From contig OZ012689.1 in the NCBI GenBank assembly GCA_963942565.1, positions 22,771,430-22,835,429 of the forward strand: DNA of 64,000 nucleotides, read 5' to 3'. The position numbers and the translations under genes are program-made. The stretch is from Maea johnstoni (taxonomy: Eukaryota > Annelida > Polychaeta > Spionida > Magelonidae). Under the pieces are notes generated by a model. That model saw nothing but the letters and a program-made list of their open reading frames with translations. It made no database searches and had not been told where the DNA came from. The first letter of the stretch is position 1. Each line of letters opens with the position of its first letter. Shown in pieces: positions 10,945 to 25,419 of this stretch.

Positions 10945-11171
10945 CTCTTTCATGCCTAGAGCTAACCAAACAATAACCACCAGGATGCTAGGATTCTCTA
11001 AAAATACCTATGTAATAAAGCTCTAATTCAACAAGAACTCTTATATATATCAAAGGGAATTATGAACTGAGATGGAATTTTCATTTCTTCTTCAAATATT
11101 TTCCAAAAGAGGTTTTACTGGATGAATCTTGCCATAATAGTTCAGGGTTATAACTGGCACAGATGGGTTAA
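10941..11171 (+). mobile_element. family B MITE, complete
   Basis: TTAACTCTTTCATGCCTAGAG to GGCACAGATGGGTTAA. It is the middle member of an A-B-B chain with single shared TTAA sites. Confidence 0.75.
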
Positions 11172-11397
11172 CCAATTAATATTGAACAGTTCCTCCAAAA
11201 ATGTCATCTCGATCTATGATACTTTTGACAATAACTTTGATATTAAGATTTGTTTAACAAAATATCTGAGGGAGAGTTGTAGGCAATGTTCTGATTGACA
11301 TTTCGCCATCAAATATTTTCTGGACTATGCTTTTGCCTTGGATATTTCATCAAAAATGTCAGGCTGTTTTTGGTCGCTATGAGCATTAATGGGTTAA
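11168..11397 (+). mobile_element. family B MITE, complete right side
   Basis: It starts at the shared TTAACC. The interior is clear (TCTATGATACTTTTGACAAT, GAGGGAGAGTTG, GTCAGGCTGTTTTTGG) and the end is GAGCATTAATGGGTTAA. Confidence 0.75.
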
Positions 11398-12217
11398 ACC
11401 ACATAGTATGGCTAATGTGATTTTCACTACTAGAACTCTTAACCTCTCACCTTTACAAGTCATGTGAGGTTTAGCCAGTGTGAGGATTGTCCAAACAACA
11501 ATTCTATCTTTTTCACTTTGTTAAACTGAATTTGAGACTAATGTGATAACCACTACTATCTATGCCACCTTTGACCTTTTGAAGTCATACAAGGTTAACC
11601 TATTCAACTTCAAATAGAATGGTTAGAGGCTATTCCACCTTGACAAGGCTATTTCTATACAGCTTTCTATAAACGTTCTCACAGTCATTAGGTTAAATTG
11701 GTTTTGACAGTAAGAAAGTCCCTCAACTTTGCAAGTGGTCTGATCAAAATGCCTTTTTAACATGGAATTTTTTATACTATTTTGTACTTGTTTTCTTATA
11801 ATTTTGAAACATCTGATTTCTATTACCTCAACTTTGCAAGGCGTCTGGCCAAAATGTCTGATTAGTGCGGGTGCTAATTTCTACTTGTAACACTATACAT
11901 ATTGCATGTGAAATGACTAACAGGATACCCTTATTTTCAGGACTCTTGTCCCATAATTACTCAACGTTGTTTTTTGTTAACATTCTTATCTCACTCAGCC
12001 ATCTATATTTCTCAGATTTGCTACTTTTTGCTGGTTTTACTTACACAAAAACAAGTCCATGCAGCCTCTATATGTAGCATTAATCATTCAAAATGGGACA
12101 CATATGAAGTATCTGCAATTACTTAGTTGTCACTCAAAAAAGAACAACCTACAATGTGTTTAAAACGGCAGGAAGTAAACTGAAGATAACATAAAATAGC
12201 CCACATATCTATTACTC
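11398..12217. other. no gene seen; weak local repeats
   Basis: CTCAACTTTGCAAG..GTCTG.(T/C)CAAAATG recurs at about 11731 and 11830, and ACCTTT..AAGTCAT..GAGGTT-like text recurs at 11451 and 11570. These suggest an old tandem array with a period near 100 bp. The longest frames are short and AT-biased. Confidence 0.4.
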
Positions 12218-12435
12218 TTAACCCTTCCAATGCTGAGGCTACTTTTGTCCAAAGCACAAGGATGCCAAAATCTTTTAAAACCATCTAAACCCTGTCATGT
12301 TGGTATTCATTGGAAAGTTCTTGCTGAGTACCCTCAGATGAGTACCCATATGTGCCAGGATTTCAGTCACTTTTCAGGTTTACTTGTACATCATTTTGTA
12401 TTGGCCAAATTAACCACCAGCAGCATAAGAGTTAA
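12218..12435 (+). mobile_element. family A MITE, complete
   Basis: TTAACCCTTCCAATGCTGAGG to CAGCATAAGAGTTAA, both TTAA sites intact. Confidence 0.85.
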
Positions 12436-13123
12436 TATATCAAGTATGTCACACATTTTTATTCCAATATAAAGAGGATTATTTTGAAAGGCTGAGTATT
12501 ATAGGGGAGAGAGTAACATTTATTTTCTGCTTGTCTCAAATGACAAACTTTCCAAACTTACTAGCCATGTAGGGAAAGTCCACTCAACTTTTCAGTTGCC
12601 CTGGCTCAACTACGTATAGGATTGGAAAGTGGATCCTTGTGCGGTGGTAAACCACAGCAAGTAGTCATGGGGTACAATGCATAAGACTGATCAGGTTTGG
12701 GTGCAACCCCTTGCAAAAGTGAAATTATATAAATTCAATAATTCGTGAAATTGAGACACTGGTCAAGTAGATCTCCAGGAGTGATTGGGTTAAAGCCTAG
12801 TTATAAAAGGTCAGCAGTGTTCCTCTAGCTGGTGTCACATCCAAAAAAACATCCAAGAGAAATAAATGGGTTTTCTACCCTTTGCATTCAATGAAGTGCA
12901 ACATCAAGGGGTTCTAACAGTATACAGAGCAAAAGGCTACCATAGATCAACATGATGCCTATTTTGTAAACAATCCAACTGACATTTAGCAATCTTGTCG
13001 GAATAAAAGGCCTATTATACATTTTTGATGGTGTAAGATTAAATTAATGTTTTTAAAACTTGAAGGGAAAAATAATGTTTTTAAAAGTTGTGTTTGCTGT
13101 TAGTTTACATCCAGTTTACACTG
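12436..13123. other. no gene seen
   Basis: A B-type tail remnant (GGAGTGATTGGGTTAA) ends near 12791. Otherwise this is AT-rich sequence without recognisable signals. Confidence 0.4.
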
Positions 13124-13351
13124 TTTGCCAATTGATGCCTCTAGTGCCCAAAACAGCCTGACGCTTTTGTTGTTATCTCTCTAACAATTAGAGTTTTCAG
13201 AAAATATTGGAAATAGGAAAAAATATTAGAAACTAACTAATAACTCTCCTCCAAATATTTCTACAATCTAATTATTTTCAAAGTTATTTTCATAATTATT
13301 ATAGGTCCAGATGACACTTGTCACGGATATCTCAAAGCATGAATAGGTCAA
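13124..13351 (-). mobile_element. family B MITE, inverted, worn ends
   Basis: The inverted B order is kept: GATGCCTCTAGTGCCCAAAAC, CAGCCTGACG, then CCTCCAAATATTT, and GGTCCAGATGACACTTGTC near the right. The terminal TTAA sites are lost. Confidence 0.6.
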
Positions 13352-13372
13352 TATGTATTCCAGAAACTAATC

Positions 13373-13583
13373 TTAACCCTTTTGATGCTGAGGCTACTTT
13401 CGTCCCAGTACAAAGACGCAAAGATTTTTGAAAACCATCTAAACCCTGCCATGTTGGTATTCATTGAAAGCATTTGATCAGTTCTATCGGATGAGTACCC
13501 ATTTGCCAGGGTTTCAGTAAATTTTCAGCTTTTTTGCATCATTTTGTATTGACATAATAAGCCAACAGCAGCATAAGGGTTAA
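13373..13583 (+). mobile_element. family A MITE, complete
   Basis: TTAACCCTTTTGATGCTGAGG to CAGCATAAGGGTTAA, followed directly by an AAGGGGGGGG run. Confidence 0.85.
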
Positions 13584-14672
13584 AAGGGGGGGGGGGGTGT
13601 ACTAGGGTGAGAGGCCTGATACCAAAATTACAATATTCTCTGATTTCGACTGAAAGTGAAAATACCTCATTAGAAATCAGACTAGTTCTGACTCTTTCAT
13701 TGCCTAAGTTGTGTGAAAGGCATGGCTTATAAAAACAATTTGCAGAGAAGCATAATAATGTGGGTTGCTAACTGGCCAACACTTCACCATAAAGATGATA
13801 GAAATACTCAAGTAACTATTAGATTGAGAATCTGATTTACTGATGCAGAGATCAACCTTTAACTTTCTTAATTAGGGCTCAGCCCGTCTCCTAACAAAGA
13901 AAAAATAAGGGTTTAGCCCAGGTGTAGTTTGTATTCAATTCTCTTGAATTATTAGTGAATACGTGATTATATTTCAATGTACAATATCTATGAAAAAGAG
14001 AGAATCTGAGGATTATTATTCTAGACAAACATAAATCCTATACCCGTTGGCCACCAGGGCCCCTACATCTAAAAATGTCAGGGGGCCTACAGCAATATAT
14101 TTAACAAAAACACCCAAAAAGTCCTACTTTCAAATTCTGATATACCGAGTTAGTTTAAAGGGCTCAACAAACCTCTCAGTCGAAAAACCAGTTTTCCTGA
14201 ATTTTGCCGGTAGACAAGCCCATACTCTCTCTAGCCAGACATCCTATACCAGCCAGCAATTAGCATTCCCAGTACGTACATGACAGAGGGGGTAGTTTTG
14301 ATGATGGATTACTTTGCACTGGCACAACACACCTCTACAATAATGTCATTTGATTCACATATTAGGGGACTTGAATAAAATCATTGAGGCTACCTCCATG
14401 TATTAATAAAGTACTTAACCAAGAACCTTTCAACAACTTTCTTTCATATATTTTACCAATATATGTGTGAATTATTGCAAAGTAATCACAGCATCCAGAT
14501 AACAATTTCAGTTGCAACACAAGAATCACGATCATCTTACAATACAGTCAAAGGGTTGTAACTTTAAGATATAAAATCTTTATTCTTTATTGTACATATT
14601 CCAAAAGACATAACAGCATTGCCATCCTGATTTTTTTTCTGGAAGAACTCTAAACCATGCATAGGTATAAAG
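13584..14672. other. no gene seen
   Basis: A poly-G run at 13586-13597 is followed by AT-rich sequence. A 78-codon frame at 14047-14283 is chance-sized and has no splice or start support. Confidence 0.4.
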
Positions 14673-15110
14673 TTACCTATTTAATGCCTGGATTTTTCTC
14701 TTACCAAGAGTTGTCACAACCTATGAAACTAGTGAGAATAACTTAAGAAATGATCATAAATTCAGAATGTTTCTAACCCTTCCAATGCGATGGCTACTTT
14801 TGTCCAAAGCACAAGGATGAAAGATTTTGAAAACCAACTAAACCAAGTCATGTTGGTATTCATTGGATAGCTCTGAGTACTCTCAGATGAGTACCAATGT
14901 GCCAGAGTTTCAGTCATTTTTAATGCTTTTTGCATCATTTCGTATTGGCCAAATTAGCCACAAGCAGCATAAGGGATAAAAAAGAGTTGTGGGTTGGGTT
15001 CTAATCAACATTTTTACTACTAAACTATTATTTTAAGAAAATGCCACAATCACAAAGATATTACCAAAATAGGCAAGACATTTTAGGAACTGCAGGTATG
15101 TATGGGTTAA
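14673..15110 (+). mobile_element. family B MITE interrupted by a family A copy
   Basis: The left part (14673-14772) runs TTACCTATTTAATGCCTGG...GAATAACTTAAGAAATGATCAT. After the A insertion it resumes with GAGTTGTGGGTTGGGTTCTAATCAACATT and ends GCAGGTATGTATGGGTTAA. The two parts join at the expected point of the B consensus. Confidence 0.75.
14773..14978 (+). mobile_element. family A MITE nested in family B
   Basis: CTAACCCTTCCAATGCGATGG to CAGCATAAGGGATAA. Both target sites have drifted from TTAA (CTAA and ATAA). Confidence 0.8.
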
Positions 15111-15255
15111 GAATAACAGATTAATCTCATATTTCATAGGCAGAACAAACCCGTACAATCATGTCATTGTTACTGTAAGCCTTGTGGTGTCCTAATTGCT
15201 GGATATCTTTCAGCTTTATCAGTAAGGAAAGATTATAAGATAGCGCCCTTTCCTC

Positions 15256-15364
15256 CCACACAATAAACAAGGTGAGAATGAAAATATCAGCGAATAGACG
15301 TTTCTCACTCCCACACAAGAAACAAGCCGAGTAAGAAAATATCAGAGAATGGACGTAATCTCAC
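15256..15364 (+). repeat. two-copy tandem repeat, about 55 bp
   Basis: CCCACACAA.AAACAAG.YGAG.ATGAAAATATCAG.GAATRGACGT..TCTCACT occurs twice in a row. Confidence 0.65.
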
Positions 15365-17039
15365 TGACTTCTATTGTCAAACTCATAATGTACCTCAGCT
15401 GAGATTTTAACATCCAAAACAAGAAAATCACTTAAATGAATTGGTAGTCATGTTCGAAATCCTTAGGTAAGACGATATCAAATTTTGGTAGCATGATGTG
15501 AGTGGGTGTTTTTGAAATACATATTACTCAATGTATGATTTTGAAGTAAGGCCCTGTAGTATGGATATCCTTATGAGAATGGCTGAAATAAGTGGCCGCA
15601 AAAAGTGCCTGAACTGGTTTGACAGCCCAAAAAAGGTTTCTGTTGAAGGATTTTATTTATTCGTCACACTCGAGGTGAGACTGGTAACCTCTGCACCGCG
15701 CATGCTGCGAATACTGATCCTCTCTAAGTGAGGAGGAGGAAAAACAAGAGCCGAAATATCGGCTTACCGAGGAAGGGGTACATTTCTTGTGAGAGGAGTG
15801 GGCTATTTCAACCCATATCCTTTAAAATTGGTCTATCCATCCCTAGAATGTCATTTTCGCAATGTGGAATGTAAAAGGGGGTTCCTCAAACCCCTAAACC
15901 CCTCTATATCACCAGCTCATATTCTAGAAATGATCTTGACCTAAATAGCTGTTGCATGTGCCATGGCCACCACATGGTCGAATAAAATAGCAAATAGTTA
16001 TTCCGCAAAGTTAAATCTTTCTCTAAAAATACAGATATGGGTGAATTCATGGACAAAAACTGCATTCCTTGAATTCAGGCAACTAAAATCATTTCTTACG
16101 AGAAAAATGCAAGGAAAAAACTGTGAAATGTTAGATAACTTAACTAGGTTATGTGGTCTTGCTAAGACAGGCACGTAGAGATGTTTTATGCATTGAAAGG
16201 AAAATATTTATGAGCAAATACATTGAAAGTGCACGAGATGTGGAAAACTAGAAAAGCAAGCTGCTGGCAGGTTTCCTTTATGTTTTACTTTATGTGAAAA
16301 TAAAATTTTTAAGTACGACTCTCAAGAATTCTGGCAAAAGTGCCAAACATGGTCTGTAAAGAGATAATCTTAAAAGCTTCAAGTGAAGGTTATAGTCAAG
16401 GTTACGGACAGACACTGACCCAAAGCAGTCCCCTCCCCTAGTGATGAAAGCACTTGATGATATATGCATGCATTTAGAATCGTAAAGGGAAAAATATGTT
16501 CTGGTTAGACAAGCCCAGTTTTGTCGACACAAAAAATATTATGAATCTCACCAACATTTATATTTGGCAACTTACATAAAAATGCCATGCTGAAGATTTT
16601 TTTCTTCTTTTTTTTCAGTGATGATTATTCTGAGGCAATTCAGAACAGTACTGCTTAAATAATCAAATCAATCTTCTGTTTATCTCAGAAGTGGTATTGG
16701 TTGGGCCCCTTTGCCTACGTAAAGCTGTTGCCACTAGGTCCTGATGACCATTGATCCTTTCAGTCAACTAAATTGTTTGAGAAAATGTCTTTTTATTCTT
16801 TAAAAAAGGGACACTTCTTAGATGGCAAACAGAAATTAGTCGATAGATTAAATTGGTCTAGCCTTATTTTGCTAAGAGAGCTAAGTAGGACTGATTTATA
16901 TTCCATTATTTTTTTTTCTTTTAATTAAAGCTAGCAAGACATGAGTTTTTTACAGTATAAGTCATTTAGATATTCAAAAAACTAAACATTGACATAACAA
17001 CTTACAGGGTGGTAATGAGAAATAGGAGAAATAGGACAC
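15365..17039. other. no gene established
   Basis: A slightly GC-richer patch (15560-15800) ends in GAGCCGAAATATCGGCTT, a short hairpin like those after some retroelement 3' ends, but no reverse-transcriptase frame is readable. The remainder is AT-rich with chance frames. Confidence 0.35.
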
Positions 17040-17545
17040 GTATTATCTTGAGGAGGAGGCAAGAGTGTAGGGTTTTTTAGGGTAGAGGCAAATTGGGAAG
17101 GATGTTTTCAGGGCTAGGGGCAAATTGATCTATGTGTTTGGGTATATGATGAGAGGGGTGGTGTTCTGAGGAAGAGACCCCGAATGGGGTAAAGAAGGCA
17201 AAGTGATATGGGATAAAGACAAAGAGGGGTATTTTTAGGGATAGTGGACAATATGGAAGAGTTCTAGTGTAAAGGACCAAATGGGGAGGGTGTTTTACAG
17301 TGAAGAACAAGAGGGGAGGGTCTTTTGGCATAGAGGCAAAGAGGGGAGGGTGTTTTAGGATAAAAACAATAGGGGAGGATCTTTTTGGGATACATGGAAA
17401 GAGGAGAGGGTTTTTTAGGATAAAGAACAAGAGGGTCAGGGTCCTTTGGGATAGAGGCAAAGAGGGGAGGGTGTTTTAGGGTAAATAATGTGAGGGGGGT
17501 CATTACGGTAGAGGCAAAAGGGGTAGGTTGTTCTAGAATTTACAT
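17040..17545 (+). repeat. purine-rich minisatellite, about 30-bp unit
   Basis: Units of the type GAGGCAAAGAGGGGAGGGTGTTTTAGGATA are repeated with much variation. One strand is almost entirely purine and T, so open frames on the other strand (proline- and phenylalanine-rich) are artefacts. Confidence 0.75.
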
Positions 17546-17671
17546 ATATATTTACATATATATTTTTTTTTGGGGGGGGGGACTGGGGGTAGAAGACAGA
17601 TTGTCATTGTTTTGATGGGGGTAATCTAAGGGGAGAGGGAGAAATGGAGGATGTTTCACTGTGAAAGCTAA

Positions 17672-17975
17672 TGTGTTCAGCCTTGAACTGTTACAGTCCA
17701 TGCCTGATATTATGTCATGGATAAACATCAATATTTCTCCTTTTTTTAACAGATCAGGGTAGTGATGAGAAATAGAATCCTTGTTATTTTGGGACCTTTA
17801 GCCTTGAGCTATTCCAGTCCATGCCTGATATTCTGTCATGGATAAACACGCAATATTTCTCCTTTTTGATCAGATCAGGGTGGTATTGAAAAAGAGGATT
17901 ATTGTTATTTTGGGGCCTTTATCCTTGAACCTTTATAGTCCATGCAATACTCCTACTTTTTGATCAGATCAGATT
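17672..17975 (+). repeat. 120-bp tandem repeat, 2.6 copies
   Basis: CCTTGA.C....AGTCCATGCCTGATATT.TGTCATGGATAAACA and TTTCTCCTTTTT...CAGATCAGGGT recur at about 17680, 17805 and, partly deleted, 17925. Confidence 0.75.
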
Positions 17976-18059
17976 TCCTTGTACTCTTACAGAGAATATA
18001 GTGCACATATAGGTCACCCTTAAAACATCAAGTCATACTTTACTTGAAAAGTGTATGAT

Positions 18060-18190
<131 letters not shown>

Positions 18191-18578
18191 TGAAAAACAG
18201 AAAAGTATCATAAATTCCTCATTTTCTATTCATTCCCAAAAACTGTGTGAATTTCGCTGTTTTTCTAAAGTTACTGTAAACAGTGCGCTATTGTCTAAAA
18301 CTCTGAAATAGATCATGTCATACCTGTGTAGCACTAGGTGACAGGTGATATGGAGCACATAGAAAGGGCTGCATTGTCTGTGTAGTGATTGATGGGTTAC
18401 CTGGGTTAGGGCAGCGAGACAGATGTCGTTAGAGGAAGATTCATCAGAAAACAACAGCTGACAGCGAGAGACAGGGAGAGACACAGCGCTTACCCTGATA
18501 ACACTACCCGATAAAGAAGACATTATCTCGAACTCATCCCACGCTTGAAACAGACCTCTTGCACATTCCTACACTTTT

Positions 18579-18722
18579 TTAACCCTTCCAATGCCGAGGC
18601 TACCTTCGTTCAAAGCACTGTCATGTTGGTATTCATTGGATAGCTCTCGCTGAGTACTCTCAAATTTTTTATTTTGTGTTCTTGTGCTTTGGACGAAAGT
18701 AGCCTCAGCATTGGAATGATCA
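18579..18722. mobile_element. family A composite: two left ends head to head
   Basis: A left end (TTAACCCTTCCAATGCCGAGG...GAGTACTCTCAAA) is followed by an inverted left end (TGTGCTTTGGACGAAAGTAGC...CATTGGAATGATCAA). The right half is missing on both, which suggests rearrangement between two copies. Confidence 0.7.
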
Positions 18723-18868
18723 AGTCAGGAAATACATTACCCTATTAGTTTTGCAGATCGCTGCAATGCCCCCTGTGACATTCTTGACCTGAGAACCCTC
18801 ACTCACCTAAAAAAACACAAGACATATGTTATTCAGATGAAACAAATTATAAAATCTAAACGATTTAT

Positions 18869-18907
18869 GTGCCTCTGACGAAAGTAGCCCCAGCATTGGA
18901 AGGTGTA
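18869..18907 (-). mobile_element. family A left-end fragment, inverted
   Basis: CTGACGAAAGTAGCCCCAGC then ATTGGAAGG; only the tip remains. Confidence 0.6.
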
Positions 18908-19025
18908 AAAGAGACTTCTTGCCCATTCCTGGCCTTTTTTTCAACTAAGGGAAGCATTTTTTTGTGCCAACACTTTTTCTTTTCCACTCCAATGGCAACT
19001 CTACCTACATGCCAATTTAGAGGTT

Positions 19026-19244
19026 TTAACCCATTCAAACCTGGAGCTCCCTATTGACAAGTACTGCATGGAATTATGAAACTATGGAAGTTAATATGAA
19101 TGAAGCCTGAGTTTATGAAATATTTGAATGAGAATTGTTGACTAGGATTTTTTTTCAAAGTATGTTTCTTTATAGGAAAAAATACCAATACAAAATATGG
19201 ACCTGTGACAAGATAACATAGTTATTTTCTCGCTGTTGGGTTAA
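19026..19244 (+). mobile_element. family B-like MITE
   Basis: TTAACCCATTCAAACCTGGAG to CTGTTGGGTTAA. The interior has drifted but keeps the length and both TTAA sites. Confidence 0.6.
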
Positions 19245-19258
19245 GCTGAGTTACAAAA

Positions 19259-19391
19259 TTAACTTATTCATGCTTGAAGCACCCAAAATATTTTTTTGGT
19301 ATCTATGCAAAATTTTAAATATTTTTCCAGAAGAATCATAGATCAAGTCAACATTTAGAAGGAGACTTCCTGACATAAATGAATGGGTTAG
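19259..19391 (+). mobile_element. family B MITE with internal deletion
   Basis: TTAACTTATTCATGCTTGAAG to CATAAATGAATGGGTTAG, only 133 bp long. Confidence 0.6.
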
Positions 19392-20080
19392 CCAAAAAAG
19401 ACTCTCCGCTCAATGATCTCCAACACCTGCATTCCATAAAGTAGCATTGTGGCTATTCAGACTTCAAAAGATTTCTTGACACATTTGCCTGAATTTGATT
19501 GGCTGAGAGCTCAACCTCTTCTACCTGTAAGCAGCGGGTATTATCAAAACTTACCTCTTTGATAAGAATGGATGAATATGAATAAAAGAATGGATATGTA
19601 GCGAGAGACAAATTACTATATGTGCTATAATAAAGGCTTGGCTATGCCAGGGGTCCCAAATCTGGCCTAAGTGTGACGTCACTAAGAGACAAAGACCAAT
19701 GAGGGATCTTGTTTCATTTACATTACAGAGAAACTTGCATACCAACATGCGCAGAATGCAACTTTTGGGCTATTCACCGCATCCAGCCTGTTCAGGTTGA
19801 CCGGCTGGTTTCATATCCACTTGTTTTTATTCATCTACGGTATAAGGGACCTCTTGGATAAGAGTCAGGCTATCTGAGAAGGTGACAACTTCACCAGACT
19901 GGTCGTATAGTATCTATAGATCAAGTAACTTAATGCACCATGACTCACCTAGGCCCCAGGTGACTAAAAAGATAAATAGCAATAGGGGAGAAGGGGATTA
20001 CAATCTTATAATGGAAATCTAAGGACAAGAAAAATAGGAACTTGTTTTTTTTGTCTGCTCTTGGGTCATCCAGTTTGGAT
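19392..20080. other. no gene seen
   Basis: AT-rich unique sequence. A 65-codon minus-strand frame (19551-19748) is chance-sized. Confidence 0.4.
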
Positions 20081-20496
20081 TTAACCCATGGATGCTAAAA
20101 GTTATAGCCCTAACCCTGGTGGTGGCTTAATTGGCCGATACAAAATGATGCAACAAAATGGATAAATTAACTGAAACCTTTGCAAAGGGTACTCATCAGA
20201 AAGTATTAAGTGAGAGCTATCTAATGAATACCAACATGACAGGGTTTTGATGTTTTCCAAAAATCTTTGCATCTTTGTGGTTTGAGCAAAAGTAGCCTCA
20301 GCATTGGGAGGGCAATTTTGATGAAAATCTTTGAGGCAAAAGTAACATTGGAAAAATATTTGAAGGAGAAATATTATTTACCATTAATTTTCATTCAAAT
20401 TTCTTATCATACCATTCTCAATTCTAAAGTTACCATCAAAAGAATCATATATCCAGACGACACTTCATAGAGGAACTCCTCAGTCTGAAGGGTTAA
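20081..20496 (-). mobile_element. family B MITE, inverted, interrupted by family A
   Basis: It opens TTAACCCATGGATGCT. After the A insertion it resumes AATTTTGATGAAAATCTTTG, runs through AATATTTGAAGGAGAAAT, and ends near CAGTCTGAAGGGTTAA. This is the B order read backwards. Confidence 0.7.
20110..20314 (-). mobile_element. family A MITE nested in family B, inverted
   Basis: CTAACCCTGGTGGTGGCTTAA to AGCCTCAGCATTGGGAGGGCAA. Both target sites are mutated. Confidence 0.75.
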
Positions 20497-21040
20497 TATA
20501 TTCTATTCTGGCACCTCATACATGTGCATTCTTCATAATTGTCATAGTTGTCAACAAGGTCAGACAACTTCCCGTAAATCACCAAAATCCGGTACCAATC
20601 CCATAAAATTAGGCCTATTTCTAGGAATCCCTTAAACCAATAATTTATGGTTTAAAGCAGTTGCATGGTGTTCTAATTTTCGCTCTAGGATATAGTCTTT
20701 AATATTATAATTTCTACTTGATGTGTGGTTATAATTATGGTGCGATGGATGTAGGAGTCTTCCCCCTACACCTCCAGCTGTGTGTGTGGGATATGCTTGT
20801 CAAGTGGGATGGGACAGGTAAGCATCATTAGGGACGCTGAGATTCTGACACCTGTGTCACAGTGTGTGATGATCAAAGGTACATCAGCTATCCACATCAA
20901 ATGGTACTTGAGTGATTTATTGAAATGGCTACAAATCTCTTGTGAAGTGATCCAAAGTCCATGAACCATAGACAGTCAGGAAGAAATTGGCATTCTTGCT
21001 GTAAAAGTAGGTAGCAAGTTATTAGTTTTTTTATTTTTAC
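20497..21040. other. no gene seen
   Basis: Unique-looking sequence between a MITE and a long AT tract. Frames of 60-67 codons on both strands at 20766-20969 overlap each other and lack support. Confidence 0.4.
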
Positions 21041-23470
<2,430 letters not shown>

Positions 23471-23917
23471 AGCTATATAGCATGTAGAGATTTGTTCTAG
23501 AAATTAAATACCCAATAAGTTTGTTAACATTTAAAGCTCATTTATACGCTCATGACCTTGGTGAATATACACTTAAGATATTATGTGCTTTAAGTATTGT
23601 ATTTCATGCACAGGTAGTCTTTGTGTTGGAATGAATTCAGTCTCCTCAGGGCACATATTTTCATATGATATCAATTTCAGTTCCTTAAGAAAGCAGGATA
23701 TGGTGACATACACCTTTTTAGGTGCTTTGACTGCACTTGAACATGGGGGACCATTTCTCTCTCATAAGAGTACTGTCTGTCCTATCCCCACAGAAACCCC
23801 CTCTTTGAACTACTAGAATGTCATGTTTTCTGCATGTATCCAAATTTGAATTTGAATCCTAATTCGGACCACTGTTCAATGGTAAATGCTGAACATTATC
23901 CGTGAACTGCGAAGAAG

Positions 23918-24029
<112 letters not shown>

Positions 24030-24869
24030 CTCTTGTGGTGAACCTTAATTACTAATGCATCCCCTATGCATCAAATGCTAATCATGATCAAGTGGTTAGT
24101 TTGTGGTAATTACATAGCTATTCCTAGGCGGGCATTTACACTTACACAACAGATGAAAATGGTTTAAGCGCTATTTGTTTTAAAGGTTCTACACTCATGG
24201 GCATTACCTTATTAGGCTGATGGTAGGATGTGGGTTTGTTAAGGGTGGAAGAATGGTAGGGAATTAAAATTTCCTGCATAAATAATTTAGGGGAATAAGA
24301 ATGAATTGTAGGCATAATTTTCCTTGGTAATCTTGATAATTTTCTAATTTCATAAAGGCTTGGAACTCTCAGCTATACTACAACGGAATTATGAATCACA
24401 TGACTATATGAGTCCTTCTGGCCACTCTGATGACAGATGGGTTAAAGCACAAAATTATATACAAACAGCTAACTTGAAATGTTCCTTTCACCTCCTCTAT
24501 ATATGGGGATTGTCCCATTGAAAATGATGAATGTACAGTCAAATATCCTAAAGGATGAATCATACTTAAGGTGTGTATCTTACAACTCGGTGTGAACATC
24601 ACCAATAACCGCACTATAATATAAAAGTGTAAAAAAAATAATTTTCCTTTGAAAAACTCTTCAGCGAAATCATATTTCTGTTCACTATGCAAACACATTC
24701 CTTCGGCCACTGATTTCCTGAGGGCGATCCGAGAGCACAAATATTGACTCAGGGTGTGAAATTGAATAGGTCCTCTACATCTATTCATAGATACAAGAAT
24801 GCAAGGATATTTTGTGTACTCTCATTGAATGCAGAATTTGGTTCTAATTTCACAGCAGCTGCTGTGGGT
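24030..24869. other. no gene established
   Basis: A 130-codon minus-strand frame (24396-24788) is the longest here. It has ordinary AT-rich composition, no domain, and a length expected by chance in 64 kb. Confidence 0.35.
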
Positions 24870-25105
24870 ATAACCCCATTCATGCTTTGAGATTTCCTTG
24901 ACAAGCGATAATTGTCTGGACACATGATACTTTTGACAATAATTTTGGAAACGAGTATAAAGTCACAAAATATTTGATGGAGAATTCTGGGTTGGCTGCT
25001 AAAGAAAATTTCTCCATGTATTTTTTTCTGAAAAATGCTCTGTTCAAATAGATATTACCATATTAGTCAGAACAATTTTGGGCCCTACAGGCATGCATGG
25101 GTTAA
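24870..25105 (+). mobile_element. family B MITE, complete
   Basis: ATAACCCCATTCATGCTTTG to CTACAGGCATGCATGGGTTAA, with a clear interior (ACATGATACTTTTGACAAT, AAAATATTTGATGGAGAAT). Confidence 0.8.
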
Positions 25106-25154
25106 ACAATGTGAAGGACAACATTGATAATTACATATTCTCTTCTTATAATAC

Positions 25155-25180
25155 CCCCCCCCCCTCCCCCCCCCCCTTGT
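25155..25180. repeat. poly-C run
   Basis: CCCCCCCCCC, one CT step, then a further C run. Confidence 0.9.
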
Positions 25181-25419
25181 ATGAAAACTTGAATCCTAAC
25201 CATCCCCACTGTGTAGTACACTACTACCCACACCCCATCCATTTCAGTCTGTTTCAGCATTATGAAATATTTTCTCTCGTACATATTTCTTCGAAAAAAT
25301 ACACAAATACACAACATATCAAGAGTATGGTTAGACTGCAACAAATATTCCAAATTTCAGCTTAAGTGGTAGGTCTACACAGGTTGCCCTAAAACTAGTC
25401 CCACAGGCCATCTATTCGC

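Noticed and set aside
15560-15800. Retroelement 3' end suggested by GAGCCGAAATATCGGCTT
   Set aside because: The hairpin alone is not diagnostic and no reverse-transcriptase-like frame adjoins it.
17077-17503. 127-codon Pro/Phe/Ser-rich minus-strand frame
   Set aside because: It is a reading of the purine-rich 30-bp minisatellite.
18480-18523. First coding exon on the minus strand (MSSLSGSVIR followed by GTAAGC)
   Set aside because: A single ATG plus donor match is common by chance; no downstream exon could be recognised.
24396-24788. 130-codon minus-strand frame
   Set aside because: Its length is expected about once by chance in a window of this size and composition; no domain or splice support.
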